Shown: positions 34,507 through 43,893, counted from the stretch's first letter. The stretch is DNA of 64,000 nt from Clostridia bacterium (GCA_017512985.1 JAFWEJ010000008.1:496001-560000), one strand, 5' to 3'. The notes: generated by a model from the sequence alone, not told the origin. Translations and numbers: made by a program.

Positions 34507-35565
34507 TTACGGGTCTTCCGCTTCGATCTCGACGGTTACCGTAATGGTGTCGTTGGAGAGGATCGCGTCGTCGGAAGGCTTCTGAACTTTCAGTTGGAAA
34601 GGCGTGGTCTCCTTCAGGTTTCTCACATTGATTGTATTGCGTTCAAGGGACAGGTCTGTCATCTGTTCGAGGACTTCCTCCCTGGCGGCAACCGTCACGG
34701 TTTCGGGACTGATACGGATGTTTTTGATATGATAGCCTTTTGCCGCCGTTCCGGTTGTCTGGATGAGGTCAACGGTATCAAACGTCTTGCTTGGAAGGAT
34801 ATTCAGCTCAATCAGTACGCTGTCAATCGTCAGGGAAGAGCTTGTCATGCTGACCAGAGAGCTTTTTACCGCTTCTCCTGCACGGTTGTACAGTACGATT
34901 TCTGAGCTGGTAACGATCTGTCCTTCTTTCCACTCGATATCTTCCGTCCTGATATAGGCGCGGGCACGGGAAACATTCGTTACAATGGACTTCGGACCGC
35001 TGACAGCAATAAGGGCCGGATCCACGGAAGGCGTAGACATATACCATCCCTCGGGGATGTCTCCTTCCACAGAGACGGAAACCGGGATTCTCTGGCGTAC
35101 AATATAGTCTTCGACCATAACCTTGACCGAAGATGGATTGGTGGATGTGACCTTGCCGTATGTGGAGGAATTGGTGCTCTGGAGCCTGATCTCCTGCTCG
35201 CCCGTTCCTTTGATCCTGCTCAGGTCAAGGCGCACGTTGTATGAGGACGCTTCTGCACGGTCATACTGTTTCTGCGGAACCGCGGCTGTAATGCTGACAT
35301 CGTCCAGCAGTTCATCCAGATCGGACACGACAATCAAACTGTTGCTTTTCAGGGCTTCAGTGCCTGATACCGAAACGGCTACATTCTGGAATGTCTTGTC
35401 CCGGGTGATCGTCTCATCCTGTGAGATCAGTCCGGCCCAGAGCAGAATGGAAATCAGGATGGCAAGTGCTTTGAGCCATCCGTTATGGAGTACCAGGTGC
35501 CTGAGTCCGTCAACCAGCGCGTTCAGGTATCTTTTGAAGTTTATCTTCTTTTTGTTCTCGCTCAT
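34507..35565 (-). CDS. cdaR: CdaA regulatory protein CdaR (YbbR-domain)
   Basis: A 352-residue membrane-anchored protein with one N-terminal transmembrane helix (about 29-47) and several YbbR beta-domains outside the cell, such as the VSVSGTEALKSNSL and IPVSVSVEGDIPEGWY segments. CdaR binds and modulates the diadenylate cyclase CdaA, encoded directly upstream with a four-base overlap. In most Firmicutes glmM follows; here it does not. Confidence 0.9.
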   Translation of the reverse strand: MSENKKKINFKRYLNALVDGLRHLVLHNGWLKALAILISILLWAGLISQDETITRDKTFQNVAVSVSGTEALKSNSLIVVSDLDELLDDVSITAAVPQKQYDRAEASSYNVRLDLSRIKGTGEQEIRLQSTNSSTYGKVTSTNPSSVKVMVEDYIVRQRIPVSVSVEGDIPEGWYMSTPSVDPALIAVSGPKSIVTNVSRARAYIRTEDIEWKEGQIVTSSEIVLYNRAGEAVKSSLVSMTSSSLTIDSVLIELNILPSKTFDTVDLIQTTGTAAKGYHIKNIRISPETVTVAAREEVLEQMTDLSLERNTINVRNLKETTPFQLKVQKPSDDAILSNDTITVTVEIEAEDP

Positions 35566-36425
35566 TTTTTCTTTTCCACCGCTCCTTTTCTGACGAAATT
35601 CCGGAGGATGGATCCAAGCCCGGTGACTTTGGCCCTGTACAGTCCGTTCAGGAATGCTCTCAGTTCGTCAACTGTAAAAGGCCGCTTCAGGGTTCCGTCT
35701 GCAGCCAGGCTGACAATACCGGTCTCCTCGGACACAACAATTACGGCAGCGTCTGTGTTTTCAGTAATACCGACAGCTGCGCGGTGACGCGTTCCCAGCT
35801 CCCGGCTGACGCCGCTGGCTTCGGCAAGCGGCAGGATACAGGCGGCAGCCATGATTTGTTCGTTCCGGATTACGACGGCGCCGTCGTGCAGGGGCGTATT
35901 CGGTTCAAATATGTTTTCCAGCAGGGGGGCGGATATCTCCGCGTTCAGCTGCGTTCCGGTCTCAATCACATCCTGCAGGCCGGTTTTCCGTTCAAAAACG
36001 ATAAGCGCTCCGACGCGCCTGCGGCTGAGGTCGACGACTGTCTGCACGATCTCGTTGATGATGATCCCGCTGTCGTCATCCAGTATCCATTTGCTCCTCT
36101 TGGTAATGATCCTGCTCCGCCCCAGCCGCTCAAGCATCTTACGGATCTCCGGCTGGAAGAGGATCACCAGGACCAGCGCGCCGTTCTGCAGAATAACCAT
36201 CAGAAGCCAGTTCAGGCTTGTCAGACCAAGCACGTTGCTGACAATCACGATCAGTATCAGCAGAAACAGGCCCTTCAGCAGGGCGCTTCCGCGGGTATGT
36301 CTTGTCAGCAGGAGCAGTTCATATACGATCACAGCCACGATCAGGATATCGATGATGTCGATGATTCCGAGACGATGGGTCAGGTTCCACGTCATATTGC
36401 GGATCGTTGACCAGATATCGTTCAC
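35562..36425 (-). CDS. cdaA: diadenylate cyclase CdaA
   Basis: Membrane enzyme making c-di-AMP from two ATP; c-di-AMP controls potassium, osmolyte and cell-wall balance. The 287 residues have three N-terminal transmembrane helices (about 22-96) and a DAC domain with the DGA motif at 181-183 (LHDGAVVI) and RHR at 213-215 (GTRHRAAVGI), both intact. It starts at GTG with GGGGGTGATTCT upstream and has its own promoter. It heads the operon ending with the HAD gene. Confidence 0.95.
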   Translation of the reverse strand: MNDIWSTIRNMTWNLTHRLGIIDIIDILIVAVIVYELLLLTRHTRGSALLKGLFLLILIVIVSNVLGLTSLNWLLMVILQNGALVLVILFQPEIRKMLERLGRSRIITKRSKWILDDDSGIIINEIVQTVVDLSRRRVGALIVFERKTGLQDVIETGTQLNAEISAPLLENIFEPNTPLHDGAVVIRNEQIMAAACILPLAEASGVSRELGTRHRAAVGITENTDAAVIVVSEETGIVSLAADGTLKRPFTVDELRAFLNGLYRAKVTGLGSILRNFVRKGAVEKKK

Positions 36426-36449
36426 AGAATCACCCCCGTTCTCCTTTCA

Positions 36450-36478
36450 ATTATACACGAGAACGGAATAATTGAAAA
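36450..36478 (-). promoter_or_regulatory. promoter of the cdaA operon
   Basis: Minus strand TTTTCA (36478-36473), 17 bases, perfect TATAAT (36455-36450), 25 bases before the cdaA GTG. The -35 is poor. Confidence 0.55.
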
Positions 36479-36499
36479 GGGAATCAATACAGATAAATA

Positions 36500-36536
36500 A
36501 CAAAAAGAAACGGGGCTGAACCTGCGTACAGCCCCT
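36500..36536 (-). terminator. terminator ending the BMP-type ABC operon
   Basis: Minus strand GGGGCTG, ten-base loop, CAGCCCC, then GTTTCTTTTTG, directly after the last permease gene. Confidence 0.88.
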
Positions 36537-36557
36537 GTTTAATAGTGTATCTGACTC

Positions 36558-37589
36558 CTAACGTCTTGACGGATCGTATGGTATGCCTTCTGCTTTCGGA
36601 GCCCTTGAACTCTTTGAGGTAAAGGCAAGAACAACCAGTGTGATCAGATATGGCAGCATTCTGTAGAAATGCGAGCTGATGCCAATATCTGCAAGCCAAT
36701 ATTTCCCGTCTGCGTTGATATCCAGCGTGTTGTATGTAGCAGCAATGCATTTAAAGATACCAAACAGGAAAGCACCGCCAGCAATAGGAAGCGGTTTCCA
36801 GTTCCCGAAAATCATAACTGCGAGTGCGAGGAAACCAAATCCAGCAACTTCTCCGTTTGCGGTACAGTTGGCAGTCGTGACTGCATACACGCATCCTCCT
36901 AAACCTGCCAATGCGCCGGAAATCATAACGCCTGCATAACGCATTCTGATCACATTGATGCCCAGCGAAGCGGATGCCTGTGGATTCTCTCCGCAGGAGC
37001 GAAGGCGGATGCCGAACCTGGTCTTGTATAGGATTATAGACATAATGACAAAAAGAACGATACATATATAGGTTGTTAAATAAACCTTGTTCAGCAATGC
37101 GTCGCCTATCCAGCTGAGCTTATAGCTTTTGTCAAATCCCCACATGGATTTTTTGATCATGAACCAGGTAGCAGAATCGCCTGTGGAAAGCAGAAGCGCG
37201 TTCTGTTTTGCAGTGATCCGGACAAGAAACAGCACAAGCGCCGGCGCCAACATATTCAGTGCAGTACCGCCGATGGTCTGGTCCGCTTTCAAGTTGATTG
37301 CCGCAAAAGCCAGAAGCAGCGAGAAAATGCTTCCCGCGACAGCAGCGATCAGCATTGCCAGAAGAAGAAGCCATTGCATTGTCCACATGTTACCTGAAGC
37401 CTTGACAGCGCTGAACCATCCAAGATCGACCATTACATTCAGGCATACTACGCCGATGTATGCGCCGAAAATCATCATACCTTCAAGCGCAAGATTGATA
37501 ATACCGCTGCGCTCGGCAAATACACCGGCCAAAGCAACAATCATCAGCGGCACCATATACATAAGAGTTTGACGGATCAGGAACGCCAT
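36558..37589 (-). CDS. nucleoside-type ABC transporter permease (NupQ-like)
   Basis: A 343-residue integral membrane protein of the BPD_transp_2 (RbsC-like) family with about nine hydrophobic segments. The family opening PLMIVALAGVFAERSGIINLALEGMM and the loop CGENPQASASLGINVIRMRYAGVMISGALAGLGG are clear. It pairs with the next permease. Start ATG overlaps the upstream stop by one base (TAATG); GGGGAGGTGAAGAAGTA precedes it. Confidence 0.9.
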   Translation of the reverse strand: MAFLIRQTLMYMVPLMIVALAGVFAERSGIINLALEGMMIFGAYIGVVCLNVMVDLGWFSAVKASGNMWTMQWLLLLAMLIAAVAGSIFSLLLAFAAINLKADQTIGGTALNMLAPALVLFLVRITAKQNALLLSTGDSATWFMIKKSMWGFDKSYKLSWIGDALLNKVYLTTYICIVLFVIMSIILYKTRFGIRLRSCGENPQASASLGINVIRMRYAGVMISGALAGLGGCVYAVTTANCTANGEVAGFGFLALAVMIFGNWKPLPIAGGAFLFGIFKCIAATYNTLDINADGKYWLADIGISSHFYRMLPYLITLVVLAFTSKSSRAPKAEGIPYDPSRR

Positions 37590-38866
37590 TACTTCTTCAC
37601 CTCCCCTTCCCGGACCGGACTTACGGAAATCTTTCTTTTCCTTCCGAGCCACATCTTAAACATGAGCATAAATGCTGACAAATATACGATTACTGCAATA
37701 ATGACATCCGTTATATATTCGTTGTACGATGTCATCTTTGTCAGCTGCTGTCCGTTGATATTGAGGAACGACATAAACGTTCCGGTGAAGATGACGCCTA
37801 TTGGGTTATTCACTGCAAGCAAAGCTACTGCGATGCCCGTAAAACCAACGGCAGGAAGGCTTTGATAAGTGGTCCAGAAGAACTCTGTATTTCCGCTCAG
37901 TGCATAAAGTGAACCAGCCGCTCCTGCCATTGCACCCGCCAGAGCCATGCTCAGTACGATATTCCGTTTGTCTTTGATACCGGCATATTTTGCTGCGTGA
38001 CGGTTGGATCCGCAGGCTTTCAGCTGATAACCAAGCGTGGTCTTCTCCATAATGATATAGAAAATGATGGCCAGCAGGATTGCGATCAGAATTCCCCCGT
38101 TAACCTGGCTGCCGGAAAACAGCCTGTCCAGTCCCATCTTGTCTGTGGCAACTCCGCCACGGGTGGACACAACCTCGGCGCCAGCTGGCAGATTTGTTCC
38201 TGAAATGGTTCTTGTTCCGTCCACAATGATATCGTTGATTATGGAGGAAGTTTTGTATATATATCCGGTCTTGGTCCCTTCAAGCATATTTTTCAGGTTG
38301 CTGATATCAAACACCCATGTTACCAGGCTGGCTGCAAGCCAGTTTGTCATGATACAGGCAATGACTTCATTAATATTCAGCAGGGATTTCAGCAGACCAG
38401 GAATACATCCCCAGAGTGCGCCGGCGATCATACCGCCGAAAAATGCGATGATCCACACCAGCCATGCCGGAACTGAAGATGTCGGGATACTCAAAGCCAG
38501 AAACAAAGTGGTACAAATCCCGGCCAGATATTGTCCCGGAGCTCCAATATTGAACAGCCCGGTCTTGTATGCAATGGCAACTGATAATCCGGTCAGGATC
38601 AAAGGCATTGCACGGAACAGCATATTGCCAAAGAAGGTCGGATTAAAGCCGAAAGTCAGCGCCCCAGCTGCATCGCGGCCTGTGTTGAAAACACCCAGAA
38701 AAATGAGACGTACGCCATCCCATATGATATTTGAACTGATCGACGGATTGAGAAGGCCCACCACAACGACGACTACCGTACCGGCAAGCAATCCGACAAG
38801 GATCGCGATTAGTGAAGCAAAAACAGTCCTGACGCTGTCCCGCTGCAGCAATGACTTTATGTTCAT
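37589..38866 (-). CDS. nucleoside-type ABC transporter permease (NupP-like)
   Basis: A 425-residue membrane protein of the same family with about eight to ten hydrophobic helices and the loop [14 protein letters not shown] found in BMP-associated permeases. A hydrophilic loop of about 60 residues (roughly 215-275) is exposed between helices. It forms the heteromeric channel with the downstream permease. The ATG overlaps the ATPase stop by one base. Confidence 0.9.
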   Translation of the reverse strand: MNIKSLLQRDSVRTVFASLIAILVGLLAGTVVVVVVGLLNPSISSNIIWDGVRLIFLGVFNTGRDAAGALTFGFNPTFFGNMLFRAMPLILTGLSVAIAYKTGLFNIGAPGQYLAGICTTLFLALSIPTSSVPAWLVWIIAFFGGMIAGALWGCIPGLLKSLLNINEVIACIMTNWLAASLVTWVFDISNLKNMLEGTKTGYIYKTSSIINDIIVDGTRTISGTNLPAGAEVVSTRGGVATDKMGLDRLFSGSQVNGGILIAILLAIIFYIIMEKTTLGYQLKACGSNRHAAKYAGIKDKRNIVLSMALAGAMAGAAGSLYALSGNTEFFWTTYQSLPAVGFTGIAVALLAVNNPIGVIFTGTFMSFLNINGQQLTKMTSYNEYITDVIIAVIVYLSAFMLMFKMWLGRKRKISVSPVREGEVKK

Positions 38867-40425
38867 TATGCCTCAACCTCCTTTCGATCCTGTCGTTTTG
38901 CGCCTGTCATATATAGGCCCAGTTCCTGGATTGTGGTTTGTTTAGGATTGAATTCCCCGACGATTTCGCCTTCATACATCACCAGGATTCTGTCCGAAAG
39001 GTTCATTACTTCGTCCAGTTCCAGGCTGACCAGCAGGACCGCCTTCCCTTTGTCCCGTTCTTTCACAAGCTGTTTATGAATATACTCAATCGCCCCGACG
39101 TCCAATCCGCGCGTCGGCTGGACCGCAATAATCAGTTTCTTGTCACGATCCAGTTCTCTGGCAACAATGGCCTTTTGCTGGTTTCCGCCGGACATGGAAC
39201 GGACTTTTGTGACCGGTCCCTGTCCACTGCGGACATCAAACTGTTCAATCAGCCTTTCCGCATAGGAACGGACTTCCGCAAAACGGATAAACTGCCCCTT
39301 CTGGAACTCCGGTTCCATAAACCGCTGTAGAACCATATTCTGTTCAAGAGTAAAATCCAGCACCAGGCCGTGTTTATGGCGGTCCTCCGGAATATGACTC
39401 ATATTGTTTCCGCGGTTTTTAATTGAAAGATGCGTAATATCCTGTCCGCAGAGAGTTACTGTTCCTCCGTTGGATTTCTCAATGCCGGTGAGTCCGTAAA
39501 TAAAATCCGTCTGTCCGTTTCCATCTATGCCGGCAATGCAGACGATCTCGCCTTCACGAACCTGAAAACTGACGTCATTCACTGCGTTTCTGGAATGAAG
39601 TTTGCTTGGTACACAGAAATGCGAAATGTCAAGGATCACTTCTCCCGGATTAGCGGATTCCTTTTGCACTTCAAGCTGAACAGGACGGCCGACCATCATG
39701 TTGGACAGGCTTTGCTTGTCTGTATCGGCCGTATTGACCGTTCCGATATGCTTTCCTTTCCGAAGCACCGTCACCCGGTCAGAAACCTGCATGATTTCAT
39801 TCAGTTTGTGGCTTATGAACAGGATGCTTTTTCCTTCCGCAGCCAGGTTCTTCATGATCTGCATTAATTCGTCGATTTCCTGAGGTGTCAGCACGGCAGT
39901 CGGTTCGTCAAAGATCAAAATCTCGTTGTCGCGATACAGCATCTTCAGAATCTCAACCCGTTGCTGCATACCGACTGTAATATCCTCGATTTTTGCGTCC
40001 AGGTCAACCTTCAGCCCGTACTTTTCACTTAGTTCGGATACTTTCTTACGTGCAGCTTTCTTGGACAGGAATCCGGCCTTTGTATCTTCTGCGCCAAGGA
40101 TAATATTATCGAGAACGGTAAACACATCAATCAATTTAAAGTGCTGATGAACCATACCGATTTGCAGAGCCGTGGCATCATTGGGGTCATTGATCTGAAC
40201 GACCTTTCCGTTCTTTCGGATCTCGCCTTTTTCCGGTTTGTACAGCCCGAACAGAACGCTCATCAGTGTGGATTTTCCGGCGCCGTTTTCGCCTAGAAGA
40301 GCATGTATTTCTCCTTTTTTTAACTGTAGGGTGATGTCGTCATTGGCGATGATACCGGGAAATTCTTTGGTGATATGGTTCATTTCAATGACATATTCCG
40401 AAGTTTCCGGCCGTACTTCTTCCAT
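38866..40425 (-). CDS. nucleoside-type ABC transporter ATP-binding protein (NupO-like)
   Basis: A 519-residue tandem ABC ATPase. The first half has Walker [14 protein letters not shown], signature VGMQQRVEI and Walker [12 protein letters not shown]. The second half has a degenerate Walker [11 protein letters not shown] (Lys replaced), signature [15 protein letters not shown] and Walker B-like [12 protein letters not shown], the usual asymmetry of RbsA-like proteins. ATG at 40425 follows AAGGAGGACGGCATAT; a longer frame to 40524 would run through the terminator and is rejected. Confidence 0.93.
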   Translation of the reverse strand: MEEVRPETSEYVIEMNHITKEFPGIIANDDITLQLKKGEIHALLGENGAGKSTLMSVLFGLYKPEKGEIRKNGKVVQINDPNDATALQIGMVHQHFKLIDVFTVLDNIILGAEDTKAGFLSKKAARKKVSELSEKYGLKVDLDAKIEDITVGMQQRVEILKMLYRDNEILIFDEPTAVLTPQEIDELMQIMKNLAAEGKSILFISHKLNEIMQVSDRVTVLRKGKHIGTVNTADTDKQSLSNMMVGRPVQLEVQKESANPGEVILDISHFCVPSKLHSRNAVNDVSFQVREGEIVCIAGIDGNGQTDFIYGLTGIEKSNGGTVTLCGQDITHLSIKNRGNNMSHIPEDRHKHGLVLDFTLEQNMVLQRFMEPEFQKGQFIRFAEVRSYAERLIEQFDVRSGQGPVTKVRSMSGGNQQKAIVARELDRDKKLIIAVQPTRGLDVGAIEYIHKQLVKERDKGKAVLLVSLELDEVMNLSDRILVMYEGEIVGEFNPKQTTIQELGLYMTGAKRQDRKEVEA

Positions 40426-40479
40426 ATATGCCGTCCTCCTTGCGGTTTTTTCTCTGTAATATATTATACCAGAGTCAAT

Positions 40480-40511
40480 CAAAAAAAGGAAGGGCGCAAG
40501 GCCCTCCCTTC
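40480..40511 (-). terminator. attenuator-type terminator between bmp and its ABC ATPase gene
   Basis: Minus strand GGGAGGGC, five-base loop, GCCCTTCC (one G-U), then seven Ts. It lies within the operon, so it should cut most transcripts after the binding-protein gene; a TATAAT at 40468-40463 beyond it could restart weak transcription. Confidence 0.82.
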
Positions 40512-40525
40512 GGGAATCTCCCATG

Positions 40526-41644
40526 TTATTTTACAATTTCGATCTTCAGATTCGGATACTCTTCCTTCTGGTTTTCGTATTTGTTGTCAATCTTGATTTC
40601 TCCGGAAAGAACAGCTTCAACCATCTTGTTGTAGTCTTCAACCGTGAACTTCTTGAAGCGCCAGGATTCCTCGGAAGTGGGCAGCGCAATCGCGCCTTCC
40701 TTGGTACCGTAAACAGGGCTGGTTCCGCCGAATTCATCCCATTTGCCTTCATAATAAGCCTTCAGGATATCATAGGTTGCAGCGCCCACGCCCTTCAACG
40801 GAGAAGTCAGCACCCATTCGGATTTGCTCGCATAGTCAGAGTCAACGCCCATCGTCCAGGCTTCGTTGGCCGCGGCTGCAGCGAAGCAGCTCTTATACAT
40901 CTGTCCGCCGCAGGGGAAGATCACTTCAGTTCCACTCTCATACCAGCCATTCAGCATCGCTTGAAGTTCCGGAGAGTCGGTAAAGGTTGCGCCATACAGC
41001 CAGGAGAACTTCATTTCAACCTGGACCCCGAGCTCTTCAGCTGCAGCTTCTGCTCCCTGAACAAATCCATATCCATAACGGCAGCACGCAGGGTTCGTTC
41101 CACCGCCGCCGCCGGAGAAGCCCAGCTTGGTAAATCCATCTTTAACCGTTGCATAGCCAGCGAAATAGCCACATTCTTCCTCACGGAAAGAAATACCGAT
41201 CGTATTCTTTTCGAAGGGTTCGCCGTCCATGTAGGATTCGCCATCAACCCACACCCATTTTACTTGTGAATACAGTTTTGCCAGTTTTTCAACTTCGACC
41301 TGAGCCATAAAACCAGATACGACGACAATTTCCGCACCGTTGTTCACAGCAGCAAGCATTGCATCATAACGGTCGTCGCCGGTTGCTTCCTGACCGTTAG
41401 CGGGCTGATAATACTTGTATGCAATGTTGTTTTCAGACGCAAAACGTTTTACGCCGTTGAAGATTCCTTCGTTGAAAGAACCGTCTTTCAGTTGCCCGAC
41501 GTCGGTAACAAAAGCAATGGGATATTTCCCGTTATCAGAAGTCATCTCGTCAGGAATCGCGTCATAATCCACTGCTTCCGCAAACACGGATGCGCATCCG
41601 AGAATCATGACCACTGCCAGCAGAATAGCAAACAGCTTTTTCAT
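40526..41644 (-). CDS. BMP-family ABC transporter substrate-binding protein
   Basis: A 372-residue secreted protein of the BMP/Med family, binding purine nucleosides in characterised relatives (PnrA, BmpA-D). The signal sequence MKKLFAILLAVVMILGCAS could be lipoprotein-like (LGC) or be cleaved after VFA. Family features: IAFVTDVGQLKDGSFNEGI near residues 41-60, SGFMAQ, and VDSDYA near the C-terminal third. It heads the nupNOPQ-like operon. ATG at 41644 is chosen for the signal peptide; an upstream in-frame ATG at 41674 exists. GAAAGGGGAAACCATTT precedes the start. Confidence 0.92.
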   Translation of the reverse strand: MKKLFAILLAVVMILGCASVFAEAVDYDAIPDEMTSDNGKYPIAFVTDVGQLKDGSFNEGIFNGVKRFASENNIAYKYYQPANGQEATGDDRYDAMLAAVNNGAEIVVVSGFMAQVEVEKLAKLYSQVKWVWVDGESYMDGEPFEKNTIGISFREEECGYFAGYATVKDGFTKLGFSGGGGGTNPACCRYGYGFVQGAEAAAEELGVQVEMKFSWLYGATFTDSPELQAMLNGWYESGTEVIFPCGGQMYKSCFAAAAANEAWTMGVDSDYASKSEWVLTSPLKGVGAATYDILKAYYEGKWDEFGGTSPVYGTKEGAIALPTSEESWRFKKFTVEDYNKMVEAVLSGEIKIDNKYENQKEEYPNLKIEIVK

Positions 41645-41694
41645 AAATGGTTTCCCCTTTCTGATTGTCGGCATATTGCCGTTTCTTTGTCAGA

Positions 41695-41723
41695 ATTATA
41701 GCAAAAACCGGTACACTTGGAAA
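41695..41723 (-). promoter_or_regulatory. promoter for the BMP operon, overlapping the upstream terminator
   Basis: Minus strand TTTCCA (41723-41718), 17 bases, perfect TATAAT (41700-41695), about 50 bases before the start. The -35 falls in the loop and the spacer in the 3' arm of the terminator hairpin at 41701-41736. Confidence 0.6.
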
Positions 41724-41736
41724 GAGTGTACCGGTA
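41701..41736 (-). terminator. terminator after the SH3-repeat gene
   Basis: Perfect 11-base-pair stem ACCGGTACACT / AGTGTACCGGT, seven-base loop, then TTTTTGC on the minus strand, about 60 bases past the stop at 41793. Confidence 0.88.
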
Positions 41737-41792
41737 ATTTTGTTTTGATTTTGTTTTTCGAAAAACAAATGAAACAAACTGTAATAATTTGG

Positions 41793-42773
41793 TCAGTGGA
41801 TGTCTGTCGTCGTGGCCGGCGCGCCTCCGTCATAGATGAACTGGCGCATCATATAACCGTAGTATCCGTTGATCTGGATGAAATACCAGTTCGTAAAGCG
41901 GGTGATTACAGTCAGTGGAGTACCGACCTTGAATGATTTGATGATCGCACTGGCCGTGGTTGCCTCTGTTCTCAGGTTGACGCTTTTCCCGTTTGCGCTG
42001 ACGACATAGGCAGAGCCCGGAATAATCGGATGAACGGGTTCCGTTTCGATCAGGAACTGGGTCATCATGTACCCGTACCGGTTTCCTATACGGATATAGC
42101 TCCAGGTTTTCCCTTTCGTGATCATCGCGGCCGGCGTTCCGACGCTGTAGAATCCGATGCTGGGATAAGATTTGCCCGGGCTGGATCTCAGGTTGACGCC
42201 CTTCCCGTTTTTACTGGTCACATATACCTGATATTCCCCGGAAGGACTCGGCTTCGGGGTCGGCGTGGGAGCGCTGGGTGTATTGGTCAGATACCGGGTC
42301 ATCATATAACCGGTATAGGAACCGATCTGGATCCGGCACCAGTTATTGCCGGCGGAAAGGATCGTGCACTTTGTGCCGGGGGCATAGGAAGCAAGGATGG
42401 AGTATCCTTTTCCGGGTCCGCTCCTCAGGCGGACGTTCAGTCCGTTCGTGCTGGTGACATAGGCTGTGGTCTCAACCGGGAGGATCCCGCCTCCGTTATA
42501 GATCTGCAGGTAATCCCCGAGCATGTATCCGGTCATTCCGTCCGGCGTTGTGACTGCATACCACGATCCGATCTGGCCTGTGATTGTGACGGTGGTACCG
42601 CTGGGATAACTGGATTTGATGGTTCCGCTGAACGACGGTGCTGCGCGGAGTATCAGCCAGCCTCCCTTAACAATGCCTTTCTTTTCAGCCAGGGCAGTCG
42701 TGCAGGGCAGGCAGGCTGTCAGCAGAATCACAATTGCGGCGATCAGTGCAGCCCGTTTTCTGTATTTCATCAT
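41793..42773 (-). CDS. exported protein with four bacterial SH3 (SH3b) repeats
   Basis: A 326-residue cell-surface protein. The N-terminus has a signal sequence with a plausible lipobox LLTAC; an alternative cleavage is after ALA. Four SH3b modules follow, about 35-90, 105-165, 180-245 and 250-315, each with the LRxxP/S and WYxV/I...GYM pattern (VRLRSGPGKGYS, VNLRSSPGKSYPS, VNLRTEATTAS). A Pro/Thr-rich linker lies near 170. No catalytic domain is attached, so a wall-binding or anchoring role is likely. Start ATG at 42773 is chosen because AAGGAATGAACCGT is upstream; an in-frame ATG at 42782 is too close to the ribosome binding site. Confidence 0.82.
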   Translation of the reverse strand: MMKYRKRAALIAAIVILLTACLPCTTALAEKKGIVKGGWLILRAAPSFSGTIKSSYPSGTTVTITGQIGSWYAVTTPDGMTGYMLGDYLQIYNGGGILPVETTAYVTSTNGLNVRLRSGPGKGYSILASYAPGTKCTILSAGNNWCRIQIGSYTGYMMTRYLTNTPSAPTPTPKPSPSGEYQVYVTSKNGKGVNLRSSPGKSYPSIGFYSVGTPAAMITKGKTWSYIRIGNRYGYMMTQFLIETEPVHPIIPGSAYVVSANGKSVNLRTEATTASAIIKSFKVGTPLTVITRFTNWYFIQINGYYGYMMRQFIYDGGAPATTTDIH

Positions 42774-42806
42774 ACGGTTCATTCCTTCCCGGTGAGTAAA
42801 TTCAGT

Positions 42807-43436
42807 TTATCCCAGATCCGTTTCGTTTGTTTCCATCGTGTTGATCATATATTCGATATAGATGGAATAGGTTCCTTGTTCTTCGGCAGGGTAACAGATG
42901 GTGATATGATGAAGGCTGGTTTTAGTCAGGAGATACAGGTCTGTCTGCCCGGTCTTTCCTTCGTTTATAATCATGTCCCTCCGCAGGCATCCGTTCTGTT
43001 CGTTCTCATTCACCGCTGCGTTCGGAGCTTCTTTACCGATGGCGGCAAGAAGCATTTCCCTCGCGGCAAGGAGCATTTCCTCATCCAGTTCGTTCTGGTT
43101 AATTATGTTTTCAATGTTAAGCGTTGCTTTTCCGTCGGCTGTGGCCGCAAAGTCTGCCCTCTGATCTTCGTCAAACTGGAAAACCGAAGGATACTGCATG
43201 CTGAACCCGGTAGCGCTGTCCAGATATTCGTTCATGGCGGATTCCGCGAAGGCTTCCGTCATCTCTTCCAGGCTCATTCCTTCCTTTTCATCCACGTCCG
43301 TGATTTCAAGAAGCTGACGGATCTCATCCAGGCCCTGCTCTGCGTCGCCGGTCTGTGCTTCCGCGAGAGCGGCTGCGGTAAACAAAACCGAAACCAGCAG
43401 GGCAATCATAATGACCAGTTTTGTATATCTGTTCAT
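42807..43436 (-). CDS. secreted protein of unknown function
   Basis: A 209-residue exported protein with a signal peptide (KLVIMIALLVSVLFTAAALA, cleavage before EAQ). The mature part is acidic; helices at about 40-75 and a beta-rich region with FSMQYPSVFQFDED, a pattern like the stress-type lipoproteins of the PsbP/DUF1795 group, though I cannot assign it. It lies 33 bases before the SH3-repeat gene on the same strand, so they are likely co-expressed. ATG at 43436 is preferred over 43448. Confidence 0.68.
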   Translation of the reverse strand: MNRYTKLVIMIALLVSVLFTAAALAEAQTGDAEQGLDEIRQLLEITDVDEKEGMSLEEMTEAFAESAMNEYLDSATGFSMQYPSVFQFDEDQRADFAATADGKATLNIENIINQNELDEEMLLAAREMLLAAIGKEAPNAAVNENEQNGCLRRDMIINEGKTGQTDLYLLTKTSLHHITICYPAEEQGTYSIYIEYMINTMETNETDLG

Positions 43437-43498
43437 GATTCTGCACATCCTTTCCTGTCATAAAGACGAATTGCAGCTGCCTGTTATTCCCGAAAACG

Positions 43499-43530
43499 GA
43501 AAAACCCCTTCCGTTTTGAAGGAAGGGAGT
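43499..43530 (-). terminator. rho-independent terminator after rpsT
   Basis: Minus strand CCCTTCC, eight-base loop, GGAAGGG, followed by GTTTTTCC. Confidence 0.87.
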
Positions 43531-43552
43531 TTATCACACGCGATATTCCGGC

Positions 43553-43819
43553 TTACTCGGCCACAGCTTTATTCAGCTGCTTGGCCAGACGAGCCTTTTT
43601 CCGATTGGCGGCGTTCTTATGGATCACGCCCTTGGACGCGGCCTTATCGATCACTGCGGAAGTCGCGGACAGCTGCTCATTGGCGTTCTTTGCGTCAGCG
43701 GCAACGGCGGCGTCAAACTTCCGGATGGAAGTACGCATTCCGCTCTTCACAATACGGTTGCGAAGATTCTTTTTCTCGCTGACCTTAACGCGCTTCTTGG
43801 CGGACTGGATGTTCGGCAA
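43553..43819 (-). CDS. rpsT: 30S ribosomal protein S20
   Basis: An 88-residue helical 16S rRNA-binding protein. It begins MPNIQSAKKRVKVSEKKNLRN and ends with an ANRKKARLAKQLNK pattern typical of bS20. The start is TTG at 43819 with AGGGGAGGTGAACCGAG upstream; non-AUG starts on rpsT are common and support autoregulation in other bacteria. Confidence 0.96.
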   Translation of the reverse strand: MPNIQSAKKRVKVSEKKNLRNRIVKSGMRTSIRKFDAAVAADAKNANEQLSATSAVIDKAASKGVIHKNAANRKKARLAKQLNKAVAE

Positions 43820-43864
43820 CTCGGTTCACCTCCCCTTAGGATCCTTAAAAAACCATCGCATGAA

Positions 43865-43893
43865 ATAATATCACGATGAAAATGAAAAAGCAA
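43865..43893 (-). promoter_or_regulatory. promoter for rpsT
   Basis: Minus strand TTGCTT (43893-43888), 17 bases, TATTAT (43870-43865), about 45 bases before the TTG. Confidence 0.7.

Noticed and set aside
41645-41792. Purine riboswitch upstream of the BMP gene
   Set aside because: Only about 50 bases lie between the -10 and the start, and the hairpin there is a perfect terminator preceding the promoter; no three-way junction core was seen.
42030-43463. 477-codon plus-strand frame across the SH3-repeat gene
   Set aside because: It spans two well-supported minus-strand genes and the space between them, with no recognisable domain.
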